A DNA stretch of 64,000 nt, taken from Pectobacterium wasabiae CFBP 3304. Its GTDB lineage: Bacteria > Pseudomonadota > Gammaproteobacteria > Enterobacterales > Enterobacteriaceae. The stretch covers positions 3,968,001-4,032,000 of the forward strand of contig NZ_CP015750.1 of NCBI RefSeq assembly GCF_001742185.1, read 5' to 3'. The notes below the pieces were generated by a model. The model was not told the DNA's origin. It made no database searches and worked only from the letters and a program-made list of their open reading frames with translations. Within the stretch, counting starts at the first letter, position 1. Every line of letters starts with the position of its first letter. The translations under genes were made by a program, and so were the position numbers. Positions 49,983 to 62,632 of the stretch are shown piece after piece.

Positions 49983-50003
49983 GTGAGCTTTCGTGTGGCT
50001 CAC
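49983..50003 (+). promoter_or_regulatory. tRNA-like operator hairpin in the thrS leader
   Basis: GTGAGC-TTTCGTGTG-GCTCAC forms a six-pair stem whose nine-base loop contains CGT, the anticodon-like triplet of a threonine tRNA. E. coli ThrRS represses its own mRNA by binding such a hairpin just before the ribosome site. Here the stem ends 22 bases before ATG 50026. Inference by structure and position. Confidence 0.6.
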
Positions 50004-50025
50004 CACTGTAAATAAGGGAATTATA

Positions 50026-52499
<2,474 letters not shown>

Positions 52500-52591
52500 G
52501 GCATTCAAGTAGCGGAACCGCACTGCTTTTATTTTGCGCTAAGCGATAAATTCGTGTGGTTTTGTTCGCCTTATCTGATTCGTTTTATTAA

Positions 52592-52810
<219 letters not shown>

Positions 52811-52835
52811 GTAACCTTTTTTTAATTCAGAATAA

Positions 52836-53210
<375 letters not shown>

Positions 53211-53220
53211 GTCAGTTGAG

Positions 53221-53245
53221 AGAGGGAGCTTTGGCTCCCTCTTTT
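53221..53245 (+). terminator. Terminator of rplT
   Basis: AGAGGGAGC, short loop, GCTCCCTCTTTT, 10 bases after the stop. E. coli transcription partly reads through into pheST. Confidence 0.85.
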
Positions 53246-53330
53246 CGTCGAGCACTAGGGTTTTTGTTATTTACAATGCGATTTGTTATTCACGCAGTTT
53301 TTGTGGTTCTCAAAACAAGGTAACGCAAGT

Positions 53331-53375
53331 ATGAACGCTGCTATTTTCCGTTTCTTTTCTTACTTTAGCGCCTGA
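53331..53375 (+). CDS. pheM: pheST leader peptide PheM
   Basis: ATG 53331 encodes MNAAIFRFFSYFSA, a 14-residue peptide with four phenylalanines, essentially the E. coli PheM sequence. Ribosome stalling on the Phe codons when charged tRNA-Phe is scarce would prevent formation of the terminator at 53422 and raise pheST transcription. It is too short for routine gene callers. Confidence 0.92.
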   Translation: MNAAIFRFFSYFSA

Positions 53376-53421
53376 ATTCAGGGGGCTTTGCGCGTAAGAA
53401 AAGAAACGAAAAGTAGCGCTT

Positions 53422-53447
53422 AAGCCTCCCTAAGGGAGGCTTTTTTA
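53422..53447 (+). terminator. phe attenuator
   Basis: AAGCCTCCC, TAA loop, GGGAGGCTTTTTT. It is the terminator of the PheM attenuation system, 47 bases after the leader stop. Confidence 0.9.
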
Positions 53448-53454
53448 TTTATAA

Positions 53455-54522
<1,068 letters not shown>

Positions 54523-54536
54523 GGCGGGTATACATC

Positions 54537-56924
54537 ATGAAATTCAGTGAACTCTGGTTACGCGAGTGGGTAAACCCGGCGGTCGACAGCGAAACGCTAT
54601 CCGAACAAATCACGATGGCTGGCCTGGAAGTTGACGGCGTTGAGCCTGCTGCTGGCGCATTCCACGGTGTGGTTGTCGGCGAAGTGGTTGAATGTGGGCA
54701 GCACCCGAATGCAGATAAACTGCGGGTGACAAAAGTGAATGTTGGTGGCGATCGCCTGCTGGATATTGTTTGCGGTGCGCCGAACTGCCGTCAGGGTCTG
54801 AAAGTGGCGGTGGCGACGGTAGGTGCCGTGTTGCCAGGCGACTTCAAAATCAAAGCCGCCAAACTGCGTGGCGAACCGTCTGAAGGCATGCTGTGCTCAT
54901 TTTCCGAATTAGGTATTTCCGACGATCACGATGGCATCATTGAACTGTCAGTAGATGCGCCGATCGGCACGGATATTCGTGACTATTTGAAGTTAGATGA
55001 CAACGCGATTGAAATCAGTGTGACACCAAACCGTGCGGATTGCTTAGGCATCATCGGCGTGGCGCGTGACGTGGCTGTGTTGAATCAACTGGCGTTGAAT
55101 GAACCGACTATTGCGCCGGTTGCCGCGACGATCCAGGATACCTTCCCGATTCAGGTTGATGCGCCGCAGGCATGTCCACGTTATTTAGGCCGTGTAGTGA
55201 AAGGTATCAACGTTAAGGCAGCAACGCCGCTGTGGATGCGTGAAAAACTGCGTCGTTGCGGTATTCGCTCTATCGATCCCGTGGTTGACGTGACCAATTA
55301 CGTTTTGCTGGAACTCGGCCAGCCGATGCACGCATTCGATCTTGACCGACTCAACGGCGGTATTATCGTGCGTATGGCGGAGGAGGGCGAAACGCTGACG
55401 CTGTTGGATGGTAACGAAGCGAAGCTGAACGCCGATACGCTGGTTATTGCTGACCAACAGAATGCGCTGGCGATGGGTGGCATCTTTGGCGGTGAGCATT
55501 CTGGCGTTAACGAAGAAACGCAAAACGTTCTGCTGGAATGTGCCTATTTCAACCCGCTGTCGATTACCGGACGCGCACGACGTCACGGTTTGCACACTGA
55601 TGCTTCTCACCGCTACGAGCGTGGTGTGGATCCAGCATTGCAACATAAAGCTATTGAGCGCGCGACACGCCTGTTGATTGACATTTGCGGCGGTGACGCT
55701 GGTCCGGTAGTGGATGTCACCAGCAAAGCTGATTTGCCGACACGCGCAACGATTACGCTGCGTCGTGAGAAGTTGGATCGTCTGATTGGTCATGTGATTG
55801 CCGATGAGCAGGTGAGCGATATCCTGCAACGTCTGGGCTGTAACGTAGCGAAAATCGACGCAGGCTGGCAGGCGACGGCACCGAGCTGGCGTTTCGATAT
55901 GGAAATCGAAGAAGATCTGGTTGAAGAAGTCGCGCGTATTTACGGCTACAACAACATTCCGAATATTCCTACTCAGGCTCCGTTGATCATGACCGCGCAT
56001 CGTGAAGCGTCATTGTCATTGAAGCGTGTAAAGACATTATTAGTCGATCACGGTTATCAGGAAGCAATTACTTACAGTTTTGTTGACCCGAAAATTCAAG
56101 GATTAATCCACCCTGATGAAGCCTCACTGAGCCTGCCGAGCCCGATTTCAGCAGAGATGTCAGTGATGCGTTTATCGCTGTGGAGCGGCTTGCTGAGCGC
56201 TGCGGTGTATAACCAAAACCGCCAGCAAAGCCGCCTGCGCCTGTTTGAAAGCGGTTTGCGTTTTGTACCGGACACCAGTGCTGACCTGGGCATTCGTCAG
56301 GATCTGATGCTGGCGGGTGTGATTACTGGCACGCGTTATGAAGAGCATTGGGATCTGGCGCGTCAGGCCGTTGACTTCTATGATTTAAAAGGTGATTTGG
56401 AAGCGGTACTGGCATTGACGGGCAAATTGTCTGAGGTTGAATTCAGGGCTGAAAATAATCCGGCATTGCATCCAGGGCAAAGTGCTGCTATTTATCTGTG
56501 CGGAGAACGCATTGGATTTATTGGCGTTATTCACCCAGAACTGGAGCGCAAGTTGGATCTTAACGGGCGCACCGTTGTGTTCGAATTGTTGTGGGATAAG
56601 GTCGCAGACCGCGTATTGCCTGATGCGAACGAAATTTCCCGTTTCCCAGCGAACCGTCGTGATATTGCCGTTGTGGTAGCCGAAAATGTCCCTGCGGGTG
56701 ATATTTTGGCTGAGTGTAAGAAAGTTGGCGCAAATCAGTTAGTTGGCGTAAACTTATTCGATGTGTACCGAGGGAAGGGCGTAGCGGAAGGTTATAAGAG
56801 CCTGGCTATCAGCCTGACTCTGCAAGATACCACGCGTACACTGGCAGAAGAGGAAATTGCCGCTACCGTTGCTGAGTGCGTAGCAGCATTAAAACAGCGA
56901 TTCCAAGCATCCTTGAGGGATTGA
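54537..56924 (+). CDS. pheT: Phenylalanyl-tRNA synthetase beta subunit
   Basis: The 795-residue subunit has an N-terminal tRNA-binding EMAP-like domain (about 40-150), the B3/B4 editing domain (about 215-390, [19 protein letters not shown]), B5 (about 400-475) and a C-terminal ferredoxin-like anticodon-binding domain (about 700-795; [16 protein letters not shown]). It matches the E. coli length (795). It is four bases upstream of ihfA, so the two are coupled. Confidence 0.97.
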   Translation: MKFSELWLREWVNPAVDSETLSEQITMAGLEVDGVEPAAGAFHGVVVGEVVECGQHPNADKLRVTKVNVGGDRLLDIVCGAPNCRQGLKVAVATVGAVLPGDFKIKAAKLRGEPSEGMLCSFSELGISDDHDGIIELSVDAPIGTDIRDYLKLDDNAIEISVTPNRADCLGIIGVARDVAVLNQLALNEPTIAPVAATIQDTFPIQVDAPQACPRYLGRVVKGINVKAATPLWMREKLRRCGIRSIDPVVDVTNYVLLELGQPMHAFDLDRLNGGIIVRMAEEGETLTLLDGNEAKLNADTLVIADQQNALAMGGIFGGEHSGVNEETQNVLLECAYFNPLSITGRARRHGLHTDASHRYERGVDPALQHKAIERATRLLIDICGGDAGPVVDVTSKADLPTRATITLRREKLDRLIGHVIADEQVSDILQRLGCNVAKIDAGWQATAPSWRFDMEIEEDLVEEVARIYGYNNIPNIPTQAPLIMTAHREASLSLKRVKTLLVDHGYQEAITYSFVDPKIQGLIHPDEASLSLPSPISAEMSVMRLSLWSGLLSAAVYNQNRQQSRLRLFESGLRFVPDTSADLGIRQDLMLAGVITGTRYEEHWDLARQAVDFYDLKGDLEAVLALTGKLSEVEFRAENNPALHPGQSAAIYLCGERIGFIGVIHPELERKLDLNGRTVVFELLWDKVADRVLPDANEISRFPANRRDIAVVVAENVPAGDILAECKKVGANQLVGVNLFDVYRGKGVAEGYKSLAISLTLQDTTRTLAEEEIAATVAECVAALKQRFQASLRD

Positions 56925-56928
56925 ACCT

Positions 56929-57225
56929 ATGGCGCTTACTAAAGCTGAAATGTCAGAATACCTGTTTGAGAAGCTCGGGCTGAGCAAACGGGATGCCAAA
57001 GACCTAGTCGAGCTATTTTTTGAAGAAGTTCGTCGCGCTTTGGAAAATGGCGAGCAGGTCAAGTTGTCGGGTTTTGGCAATTTTGATTTGCGAGACAAGA
57101 ACCAACGTCCAGGACGTAACCCAAAAACTGGCGAAGATATTCCGATTACGGCGCGCCGTGTGGTCACGTTCCGTCCGGGGCAAAAGCTAAAAAGCAGGGT
57201 AGAGAACGCGTCTCCCAAAGAGTAA
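56929..57225 (+). CDS. ihfA: Integration host factor alpha subunit
   Basis: The 98-residue DNA-bending protein pairs with IhfB. It has the helical dimer part (about 1-45), the beta-arm with the conserved proline ([12 protein letters not shown], about 62-73) that intercalates into DNA, and the C-terminal helix. As in E. coli it is the last gene after pheT. A terminator follows. Confidence 0.97.
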   Translation: MALTKAEMSEYLFEKLGLSKRDAKDLVELFFEEVRRALENGEQVKLSGFGNFDLRDKNQRPGRNPKTGEDIPITARRVVTFRPGQKLKSRVENASPKE

Positions 57226-57237
57226 CAGTATCAACCC

Positions 57238-57262
57238 AAAAGGCCGCGCAAGCGGCCTTTTC
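57238..57262 (+). terminator. Terminator of ihfA
   Basis: AAAGGCCGC, short loop, GCGGCCTTTT, 14 bases after the stop. Confidence 0.85.
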
Positions 57263-57295
57263 CTCTTTAAGCCTTGACTGATAACACGCTTTCTA

Positions 57296-57754
57296 TTAGG
57301 ACGTTAGGTATTCCATGTGAAGAATGGGAAAAGGCTTGCCATACGAATCTTGCTCCGAACGGTGCTTTACGATAAATCCCATTTTTTCGTAAAATTTTCT
57401 GGCTCTTTCATTTTGCTCGTTAACATCAACTTTTGTTATAGGAAAGTGTGTGAGCACGAATGTGACCAGTTCACTGCCAATGCCGTTACCGCTCCAATGA
57501 GGTGCTACAAATAGCATCTCAATAGTGTCACCTGAGAGGCCGATAAAGCCCTTTATTTCACTTTCATGTGCTCTTATAACCGACACATTCAATACGGGTA
57601 GATAATCGTTCAAAATGCGCGGACGAAAAAAATGAATGTCCTCTTCACCGAGGAAAGTATGTGTGGCGCGAACGGATGACTCCCAGAGTGCGGTTAATGC
57701 GGGAAAGTCTGCTGGTGTGGCCGGTTCAATCATGCTCATGGATAATAATGGCAT
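57296..57754 (-). CDS. GNAT-family N-acetyltransferase
   Basis: The 152-residue protein has the GNAT fold. The acetyl-CoA-binding motif A appears as LFVAPHWSGNGIGSELVTFVL (about 81-101; Q/R-x-x-G-x-G/A pattern), and the C-terminal strand has NERARKFYEKMGF. The start includes TPADFPALTALWESSVRATHTFL, like the YjaB/PhnO-type subgroup; the substrate is unknown. The ATG at 57754 has only a weak ribosome site, and ATG 57739 or 57733 (MSMIEPATPAD) could be the real start. It is convergent with ihfA. Confidence 0.85.
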   Translation of the reverse strand: MPLLSMSMIEPATPADFPALTALWESSVRATHTFLGEEDIHFFRPRILNDYLPVLNVSVIRAHESEIKGFIGLSGDTIEMLFVAPHWSGNGIGSELVTFVLTHFPITKVDVNEQNERARKFYEKMGFIVKHRSEQDSYGKPFPILHMEYLTS

Positions 57755-57786
57755 TCTCTGTTGCTAAATTAATGCGACAAAATAGG

Positions 57787-58164
57787 TTATTTAGAGGCTT
57801 TTTTAATACTTTCCGCTGTTACGCTTTTTGGTCGTGGATGATCTGGCACTGGCCGGTGATCGTCAATCAAGTGACGTATTGCCAAAATAGGGTGACGTAG
57901 CAGCATGCGTGGCCCCGACCAGCGCATAATCGCTTTGATCGCTTCGCGCCTGGCTGGTTGATAGCAGTGAATAGGACAGTGCTTACATGCGGGTTTATCT
58001 TCACCGAACTGGCAACGTTCCAGACGCTTGATGGCGTAGTTAAATAAGTCTTTATACTGCGCACTGTCGTCGGCTTCTGGGTGGTGCTTATCATACAATT
58101 CGATCATCAATCCGACGGTACGGATCTCCCGCTGCCGGTATTTTCCCAGAGGTTTTCTCGCCAT
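57787..58164 (-). CDS. ygbA: YgbA family protein (nitrous-oxide/NO-responsive)
   Basis: The 125-residue protein belongs to the YgbA_NO family. Conserved cysteines are in ERCQFGEDKPACKHCPIHCYQP (about residues 50-71), a probable metal or Fe-S site. Basic flanks suggest a cytoplasmic protein. Its function in nitric-oxide stress is not well defined; E. coli ygbA is under NsrR control. An NsrR-like box lies 30-50 bases upstream, which supports this assignment. The GNAT gene follows on the same strand after 32 bases and may be co-transcribed. Confidence 0.85.
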   Translation of the reverse strand: MARKPLGKYRQREIRTVGLMIELYDKHHPEADDSAQYKDLFNYAIKRLERCQFGEDKPACKHCPIHCYQPARREAIKAIMRWSGPRMLLRHPILAIRHLIDDHRPVPDHPRPKSVTAESIKKASK

Positions 58165-58192
58165 GTGCGTCGTGTCCTGATGAAATCATAAT

Positions 58193-58213
58193 TGATGTAT
58201 TTTAAATGCAATT
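58193..58213. promoter_or_regulatory. NsrR-like operator upstream of ygbA
   Basis: ATGTATTT-T-AAATGCAA (58195-58211) fits the 8-1-8 NsrR palindrome ATGYATTT-N-AAATRCAT apart from the last base. It lies 31-47 bases upstream of the ygbA start. Confidence 0.7.
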
Positions 58214-58302
58214 TATCGCAAGGGGAACCTCTGAGGTCACATCTATGTGTAAAAGGAAGAGGAGAAAAGGCGAGGAGAACCCTCGCCGGAGAAAAGAAGG
58301 GA

Positions 58303-60021
58303 TCAAGTTTGGCTGAATTGTGCCTGATGTAAAGTCGCATAAATGCCACTGTGTTCCAGCAACGCTTGATGGCTGCCTTGCTCAATGATGCTGCCATTAT
58401 CCACCACCACAATACGTCCTGCGTTCTGTATGGTTGCCAGTCGATGTGCGATGACCAGCGTGGTGCGTCCTGTGGAGAGCTCGCTAAGTGATTGCTGTAT
58501 CGCCTGTTCCGTCGCTGTATCCAGTGCGGATGTCGCTTCGTCAAGAATCAGGATCGGCGGATTTTTCAGGAAGATTCGCGCGATAGACAAACGCTGCTTT
58601 TGCCCACCCGACAGCTTAACGCCGCGTTCGCCGACCACGGTATCCAGCCCTTCAGGCAGATTTTCGATCAGTTCATCTAATCTGGCCCGTCGTGCAGCTT
58701 CCATGATTTCATCATCGCTGGCACCCAGTTTTCCGTAGGCGATGTTTTCTCGAATGGTGCCGCCGAACAGGAAAACATCCTGCTGTACGATGCCAATTTG
58801 GCTGCGTAACGACGCCTGCGTCATCTGGCGGATATCCATGCCGTCAATGGTGATGGCCCCGTGGGTTAAATCGTAGAAGCGGGGCAGGAGAGAACAAAGT
58901 GTGGTTTTTCCTGCGCCGGACGGGCCAACAAACGCTACGGTTTCCCCCGCGCGAATCGATAGATCGATATTGCGCAGAATCGGACGTTCGGTGGAATAAC
59001 CAAAGCCTACCTGTTTGAACTCGATATTACCTTTCAGCGGCCCGACATCATGTGCATCAGGGGCATCGGCAATTTCGGGAACCGTATCGATCAGTTGAGT
59101 AAAGCGCTTGAATCCCGCGATGCCTTTGGGATAGCTCTCCAGCACTGAGGTAATTTTGGCAACAGGACGGAAGAAAACCTCGATCAGCAGCAGAAAACCG
59201 ATAAAACCGCCGTAGGTGAGTTCGCCCTGAATGACATACCAGATGCCCGCCAGCATCACGATAAGCTGTATCAGGCGCGTGCTGAGGTAGCTGAGCGTCA
59301 TGCTGGCAGTCATGATGCGGTAGGCCTGCAATTTGGTGCGGCGGTAGTTTTCGTTATCGTGAGAAAACAGTTTCTTCTCATGGGTTTCATTAGCAAAAGC
59401 TTTAACGACACGGATACCGCCCACGCTCTCTTCAATGCGGGCGTTGAAGTTGCCTACCTGACCAAAGAGCTGACGCCAGGTTTCCGTCATGCGTGCGCCA
59501 TAGCGGCTGACGAGATATCCCATGAAAGGTACGATAACAATCGTTAGCAACGCCAGATTCAGGTGAACCGTCGCCATCAGAATAAATGCGCCAATAAACG
59601 TCATGATAGCGAGGAACAGGTCTTCCGGGCCGTGGTGGGCGATTTCACCCACTTCTTCCAGATCTTTGGTGACGTGGGTGATGATATGCCCGGTCTTCAT
59701 ATTGTCGTAGTAACGGAAAGGCAAATTTTGCAGGTGTTCAAATGCCTGCCGGCGCATATCAGTTTCAATCCCCACGCCCAGCGCGTGTCCCCAATAGTTG
59801 ACGATGGCCATCAGCGCCGTATTCAACAGGTATACAGCTAATAGCGCCACCGACGCTAACAGGATCAGTGACCAGTCTTGAGCGGGTAACAGTTTGTCGA
59901 TGAACGCCTTAATCGCCATCGGAAAACCGAGTTCAAGCAGGCCAGCGATAATAGCGCAGCCAAAATCGAGGACGAATAACCCTTTGTAGGGAGAATAGTA
60001 CGAAAAGAAACGGCTTAACAT
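58303..60021 (-). CDS. ABC-type exporter, fused permease-ATPase
   Basis: The 572-residue half-transporter has six membrane helices (about 10-310) followed by an ATPase. Walker A is GPSGAGKTT (about 368), the signature LSGGQKQR (about 471), Walker B PILILDEATSALD and the H-loop VIAHRL. It is the MsbA/lipid-drug exporter type, and probably works as a homodimer in the inner membrane; its substrate is unknown. It is unlikely to be MsbA, which is usually linked to lpxK. It shares no operon partner; the gaps on both sides are short. Confidence 0.9.
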   Translation of the reverse strand: MLSRFFSYYSPYKGLFVLDFGCAIIAGLLELGFPMAIKAFIDKLLPAQDWSLILLASVALLAVYLLNTALMAIVNYWGHALGVGIETDMRRQAFEHLQNLPFRYYDNMKTGHIITHVTKDLEEVGEIAHHGPEDLFLAIMTFIGAFILMATVHLNLALLTIVIVPFMGYLVSRYGARMTETWRQLFGQVGNFNARIEESVGGIRVVKAFANETHEKKLFSHDNENYRRTKLQAYRIMTASMTLSYLSTRLIQLIVMLAGIWYVIQGELTYGGFIGFLLLIEVFFRPVAKITSVLESYPKGIAGFKRFTQLIDTVPEIADAPDAHDVGPLKGNIEFKQVGFGYSTERPILRNIDLSIRAGETVAFVGPSGAGKTTLCSLLPRFYDLTHGAITIDGMDIRQMTQASLRSQIGIVQQDVFLFGGTIRENIAYGKLGASDDEIMEAARRARLDELIENLPEGLDTVVGERGVKLSGGQKQRLSIARIFLKNPPILILDEATSALDTATEQAIQQSLSELSTGRTTLVIAHRLATIQNAGRIVVVDNGSIIEQGSHQALLEHSGIYATLHQAQFSQT

Positions 60022-60055
60022 GTGTGGCTTTTTAGGTAACGAAATGTGGCCGATA

Positions 60056-60952
60056 CTATAACAGGTTATCGCGGCAGGGGCGCGTTGCGTACCAGCAGAG
60101 CAGCGAGCCTATTGTGACCATTGCGACGCCTTGCCAGAATGAAATAGCGGGCGTGATGTTAAGCCAGATTGCCGCCAGCAATGTGGAAAGCACGGGCGTA
60201 AAGTAAGAGGCGGTTGCCAGCAACGTCAGGTTGCCATACTGAATACCGGCATTCCATGCTGAATAGGCCAATGCGGCTGAGGCACCCATAAACAGCAATT
60301 CCAGTAAACTCGGCAACGTTAATGAAATCGGCCCTTCGGCACTGAAGAAATACTGAATCCATAGCACCAGCGATGTGATGAAAAAGAACAGAGATACGCC
60401 ACTTTTTCCCTGCCCGTAACGCTTGGTGACATTGCAATATAGCGCCCAGGTCAAGGCTGCGGAAAACGCCAGGCTGTAGGCCAGCGGGTTAGCAAGAATG
60501 TTGTTCCACAGTAGCTCTGGCGTCCAGTCGCTTTCCCCTTTCATAATCCACACGATGCCGCCTAGCGAGAGCGTGAGACCGGGCCAGAGCAGCAAACGGC
60601 TTTTCTGCTGATTGATAAAAAGAGAAAAAAGTATGGTCAAACTGGGCCACAGATAGTTAATCATCCCGATCTCCATCGCTTGCATGCGGCTATCGGCTAA
60701 TCCGATGGAAAGCGACAAAAATATTTCATAACTGACAAACAGCGCACCGCCCGCGAACAAATAGATTCTGGGTAGCGTTTTAATGCGTGGCAGGCCATAA
60801 AAGGCCAGCAGGCATAGCGTGCTGGTGGAATAAATCATTGCCGCGCCCCCGATGGGGCCGAGCGCTTCTGTCAGGCTACGGATAAGCCCAACGGATGTAC
60901 TCCATAGAATGATGGCCAGTAAGCCCGTGAGCGTGGCGCGCTGTGGCGTCAT
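60056..60952 (-). CDS. yddG: Aromatic amino acid exporter YddG (DMT/EamA family)
   Basis: The 298-residue protein has ten membrane helices of the drug/metabolite transporter family. It resembles E. coli YddG: GLLAIILWSTSVGLIRSLTE at the start, GMINYLWPSLTILFSL, and TLLATASYFTPVLSTLLAA with FWQGVAMVTIGSLLCW at the end. ATG 60952 (AGGA seven bases ahead) fits the E. coli length (293); an upstream ATG at 61075 adds a polar 41-residue extension. It exports aromatic amino acids in E. coli. nadE lies upstream, 217 bases away. Confidence 0.88.
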   Translation of the reverse strand: MTPQRATLTGLLAIILWSTSVGLIRSLTEALGPIGGAAMIYSTSTLCLLAFYGLPRIKTLPRIYLFAGGALFVSYEIFLSLSIGLADSRMQAMEIGMINYLWPSLTILFSLFINQQKSRLLLWPGLTLSLGGIVWIMKGESDWTPELLWNNILANPLAYSLAFSAALTWALYCNVTKRYGQGKSGVSLFFFITSLVLWIQYFFSAEGPISLTLPSLLELLFMGASAALAYSAWNAGIQYGNLTLLATASYFTPVLSTLLAAIWLNITPAISFWQGVAMVTIGSLLCWYATRPCRDNLL

Positions 60953-61169
60953 ATTTATTCCTGTTATTCTGCCAATTGTCTGTGCGTTAGTTGCATTACC
61001 CGCTCCTTGCATGTTCATCGTCCTGATGGACAAACGCTTCAGGTTGTTAAAAACATTAACGTTTTGTCCTGGCACTCGAATGAGTGAGGATGCCGTAAAG
61101 CGCGAGCCGAAAGCATCAGGAGCGAACCGGACGTCGTTGTCCGCGTCCGGTGATGTTCATAGCGAGAGT

Positions 61170-61994
61170 TTACTGCCAGAAGTCATCAAATACGGTAATG
61201 GGGGGACGACGTTTGTGCTCCGTTTTACGATACCAGTTCTCGATTGTGGCCGCGTCGTCCGCCTCGATCTGCTTGCCTTCCAGATAATCGTCAATCTTTT
61301 CATAGGTCACGCCCAGCGCGACTTCATCGGGAAGGGACGGACGGTCTTCTTCCAGATCGGCCGTTGGAGCTTTCGTATACAGATGAGAAGGGCAGCCTAG
61401 TTCGCGCAACAGCGCTTTGCCCTGACGCTTATTCAGTCGGAAAATGGGGTTGATATCGGTACCGCCATCTCCGTATTTGGTGAAAAAGCCCGTTACCGCC
61501 TCTGCCGCATGATCGGTACCAACGACAAGGCCTGCGTTCATACCCGCGATGCTGTACTGTGCTTTCATGCGTTCCCGGGCTTTTTCATTGCCTTTGACAA
61601 AATCAGAAAGCTCTATGCCAATAGCACGTAAGGTGGCTTCACTGGCTTCGATAGCAGATTTGATATTTACGGTGAGTACGCGATCGGGTTGGATAAAGGC
61701 GATGGCATCCTGACAGTCTGCTTCATCAGCCTGTACGCCGTAAGGTAACCGGACAGCGATGAACTGATAGCGAGAATTTCCCGTCTCATTGCGCAATTCC
61801 GTGATAGCCGTCTGGCACAGTTTGCCTGTCAGCGTAGAATCCTGGCCACCGCTGATGCCCAGCACTAACGACGTAACGAACGGGTGGGCATTCAGATAAT
61901 TCTTTAAAAAATCAACGCTAACACGGATTTCCTGTGCTGGATCGATGCTGCTTTTCACGCCCAACGCAGTGATAATGTCGTTTTGTAATGACAT
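61170..61994 (-). CDS. nadE: NH3-dependent NAD+ synthetase
   Basis: The 274-residue enzyme amidates deamido-NAD, the last step of NAD synthesis. The PP-loop is [10 protein letters not shown] (about residues 45-54). The [22 protein letters not shown] segment (about 170-191) and the conserved [22 protein letters not shown] are the substrate sites. There is no glutaminase domain. ATG 61994 has a purine-rich GGAGGGAGAT site. It is divergent from osmE. Confidence 0.96.
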   Translation of the reverse strand: MSLQNDIITALGVKSSIDPAQEIRVSVDFLKNYLNAHPFVTSLVLGISGGQDSTLTGKLCQTAITELRNETGNSRYQFIAVRLPYGVQADEADCQDAIAFIQPDRVLTVNIKSAIEASEATLRAIGIELSDFVKGNEKARERMKAQYSIAGMNAGLVVGTDHAAEAVTGFFTKYGDGGTDINPIFRLNKRQGKALLRELGCPSHLYTKAPTADLEEDRPSLPDEVALGVTYEKIDDYLEGKQIEADDAATIENWYRKTEHKRRPPITVFDDFWQ

Positions 61995-62220
61995 GCCATC
62001 TCCCTCCTGAACCTATTGATACTGCAAAAGAATTATTACGATTACCTGAGTGTAAAACGAATTGGCGTGAAGAAAAAGAGCAAGCTGTCAGGTAGTCATT
62101 TTCCCTATAGCTAACCGATTTTTAACTATCGGCCAATAGGTTACATCCCTACATTGTGATTTGAAAAAGTGGTCGCCGCCGACTAGCCTTAGGGTGACCC
62201 ATTAATAATGAGGTGATGAG

Positions 62221-62553
62221 ATGAAGAATAACAGATTACTGGTATGTATTGCGGCAGCGGGTGCTGTCATGTTGGCGGGATGTTCGGCTTACAACAAAGC
62301 AGAAAGCTATGTTAATGAGCCTGTGGTGAAAGATGTGAAGGTGGGTATGACGAAGCAGCAGGTCCATCAGATTGCGGGGAGTGGAGGCACCGAAAAACGG
62401 CTGGTTAATGCCAAGGGCACCTGTAGTGATTATCTGCTGAAAAACCGCGATGGTACCGCGCAGAACTATTTTGTGAGCTATAGCGATACGGGGCATGTTC
62501 TCAATAAAGGTTTCCAGAGTTGCCAGGCTTATGACACAAATCCACAGCGCTAA
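62221..62553 (+). CDS. osmE: Osmotically inducible lipoprotein OsmE
   Basis: The 110-residue lipoprotein has a signal with a lipobox (LAGC, about residues 18-21) and the BamE/SmpA-like domain (VVKDVKVGMTKQQVHQIAGSG.., GTCSDYLL, YFVSYSDTGHV). In E. coli it is induced by osmotic stress and called a transcription activator. Its gene is divergent from nadE, as in E. coli. A terminator follows. Confidence 0.93.
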   Translation: MKNNRLLVCIAAAGAVMLAGCSAYNKAESYVNEPVVKDVKVGMTKQQVHQIAGSGGTEKRLVNAKGTCSDYLLKNRDGTAQNYFVSYSDTGHVLNKGFQSCQAYDTNPQR

Positions 62554-62580
62554 GTAACCTGATTGCACGACATTGTTATA

Positions 62581-62617
62581 AAAAAACGCCGATAGCTTCA
62601 GCCGTCGGCGTTTTTTT
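62581..62617. terminator. Bidirectional terminator osmE/tcyP
   Basis: AAAAAACGCCGA, loop, TCGGCGTTTTTTT. It serves the convergent osmE and tcyP genes. Confidence 0.85.
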
Positions 62618-62632
62618 ATGCAGCAGCATGGC

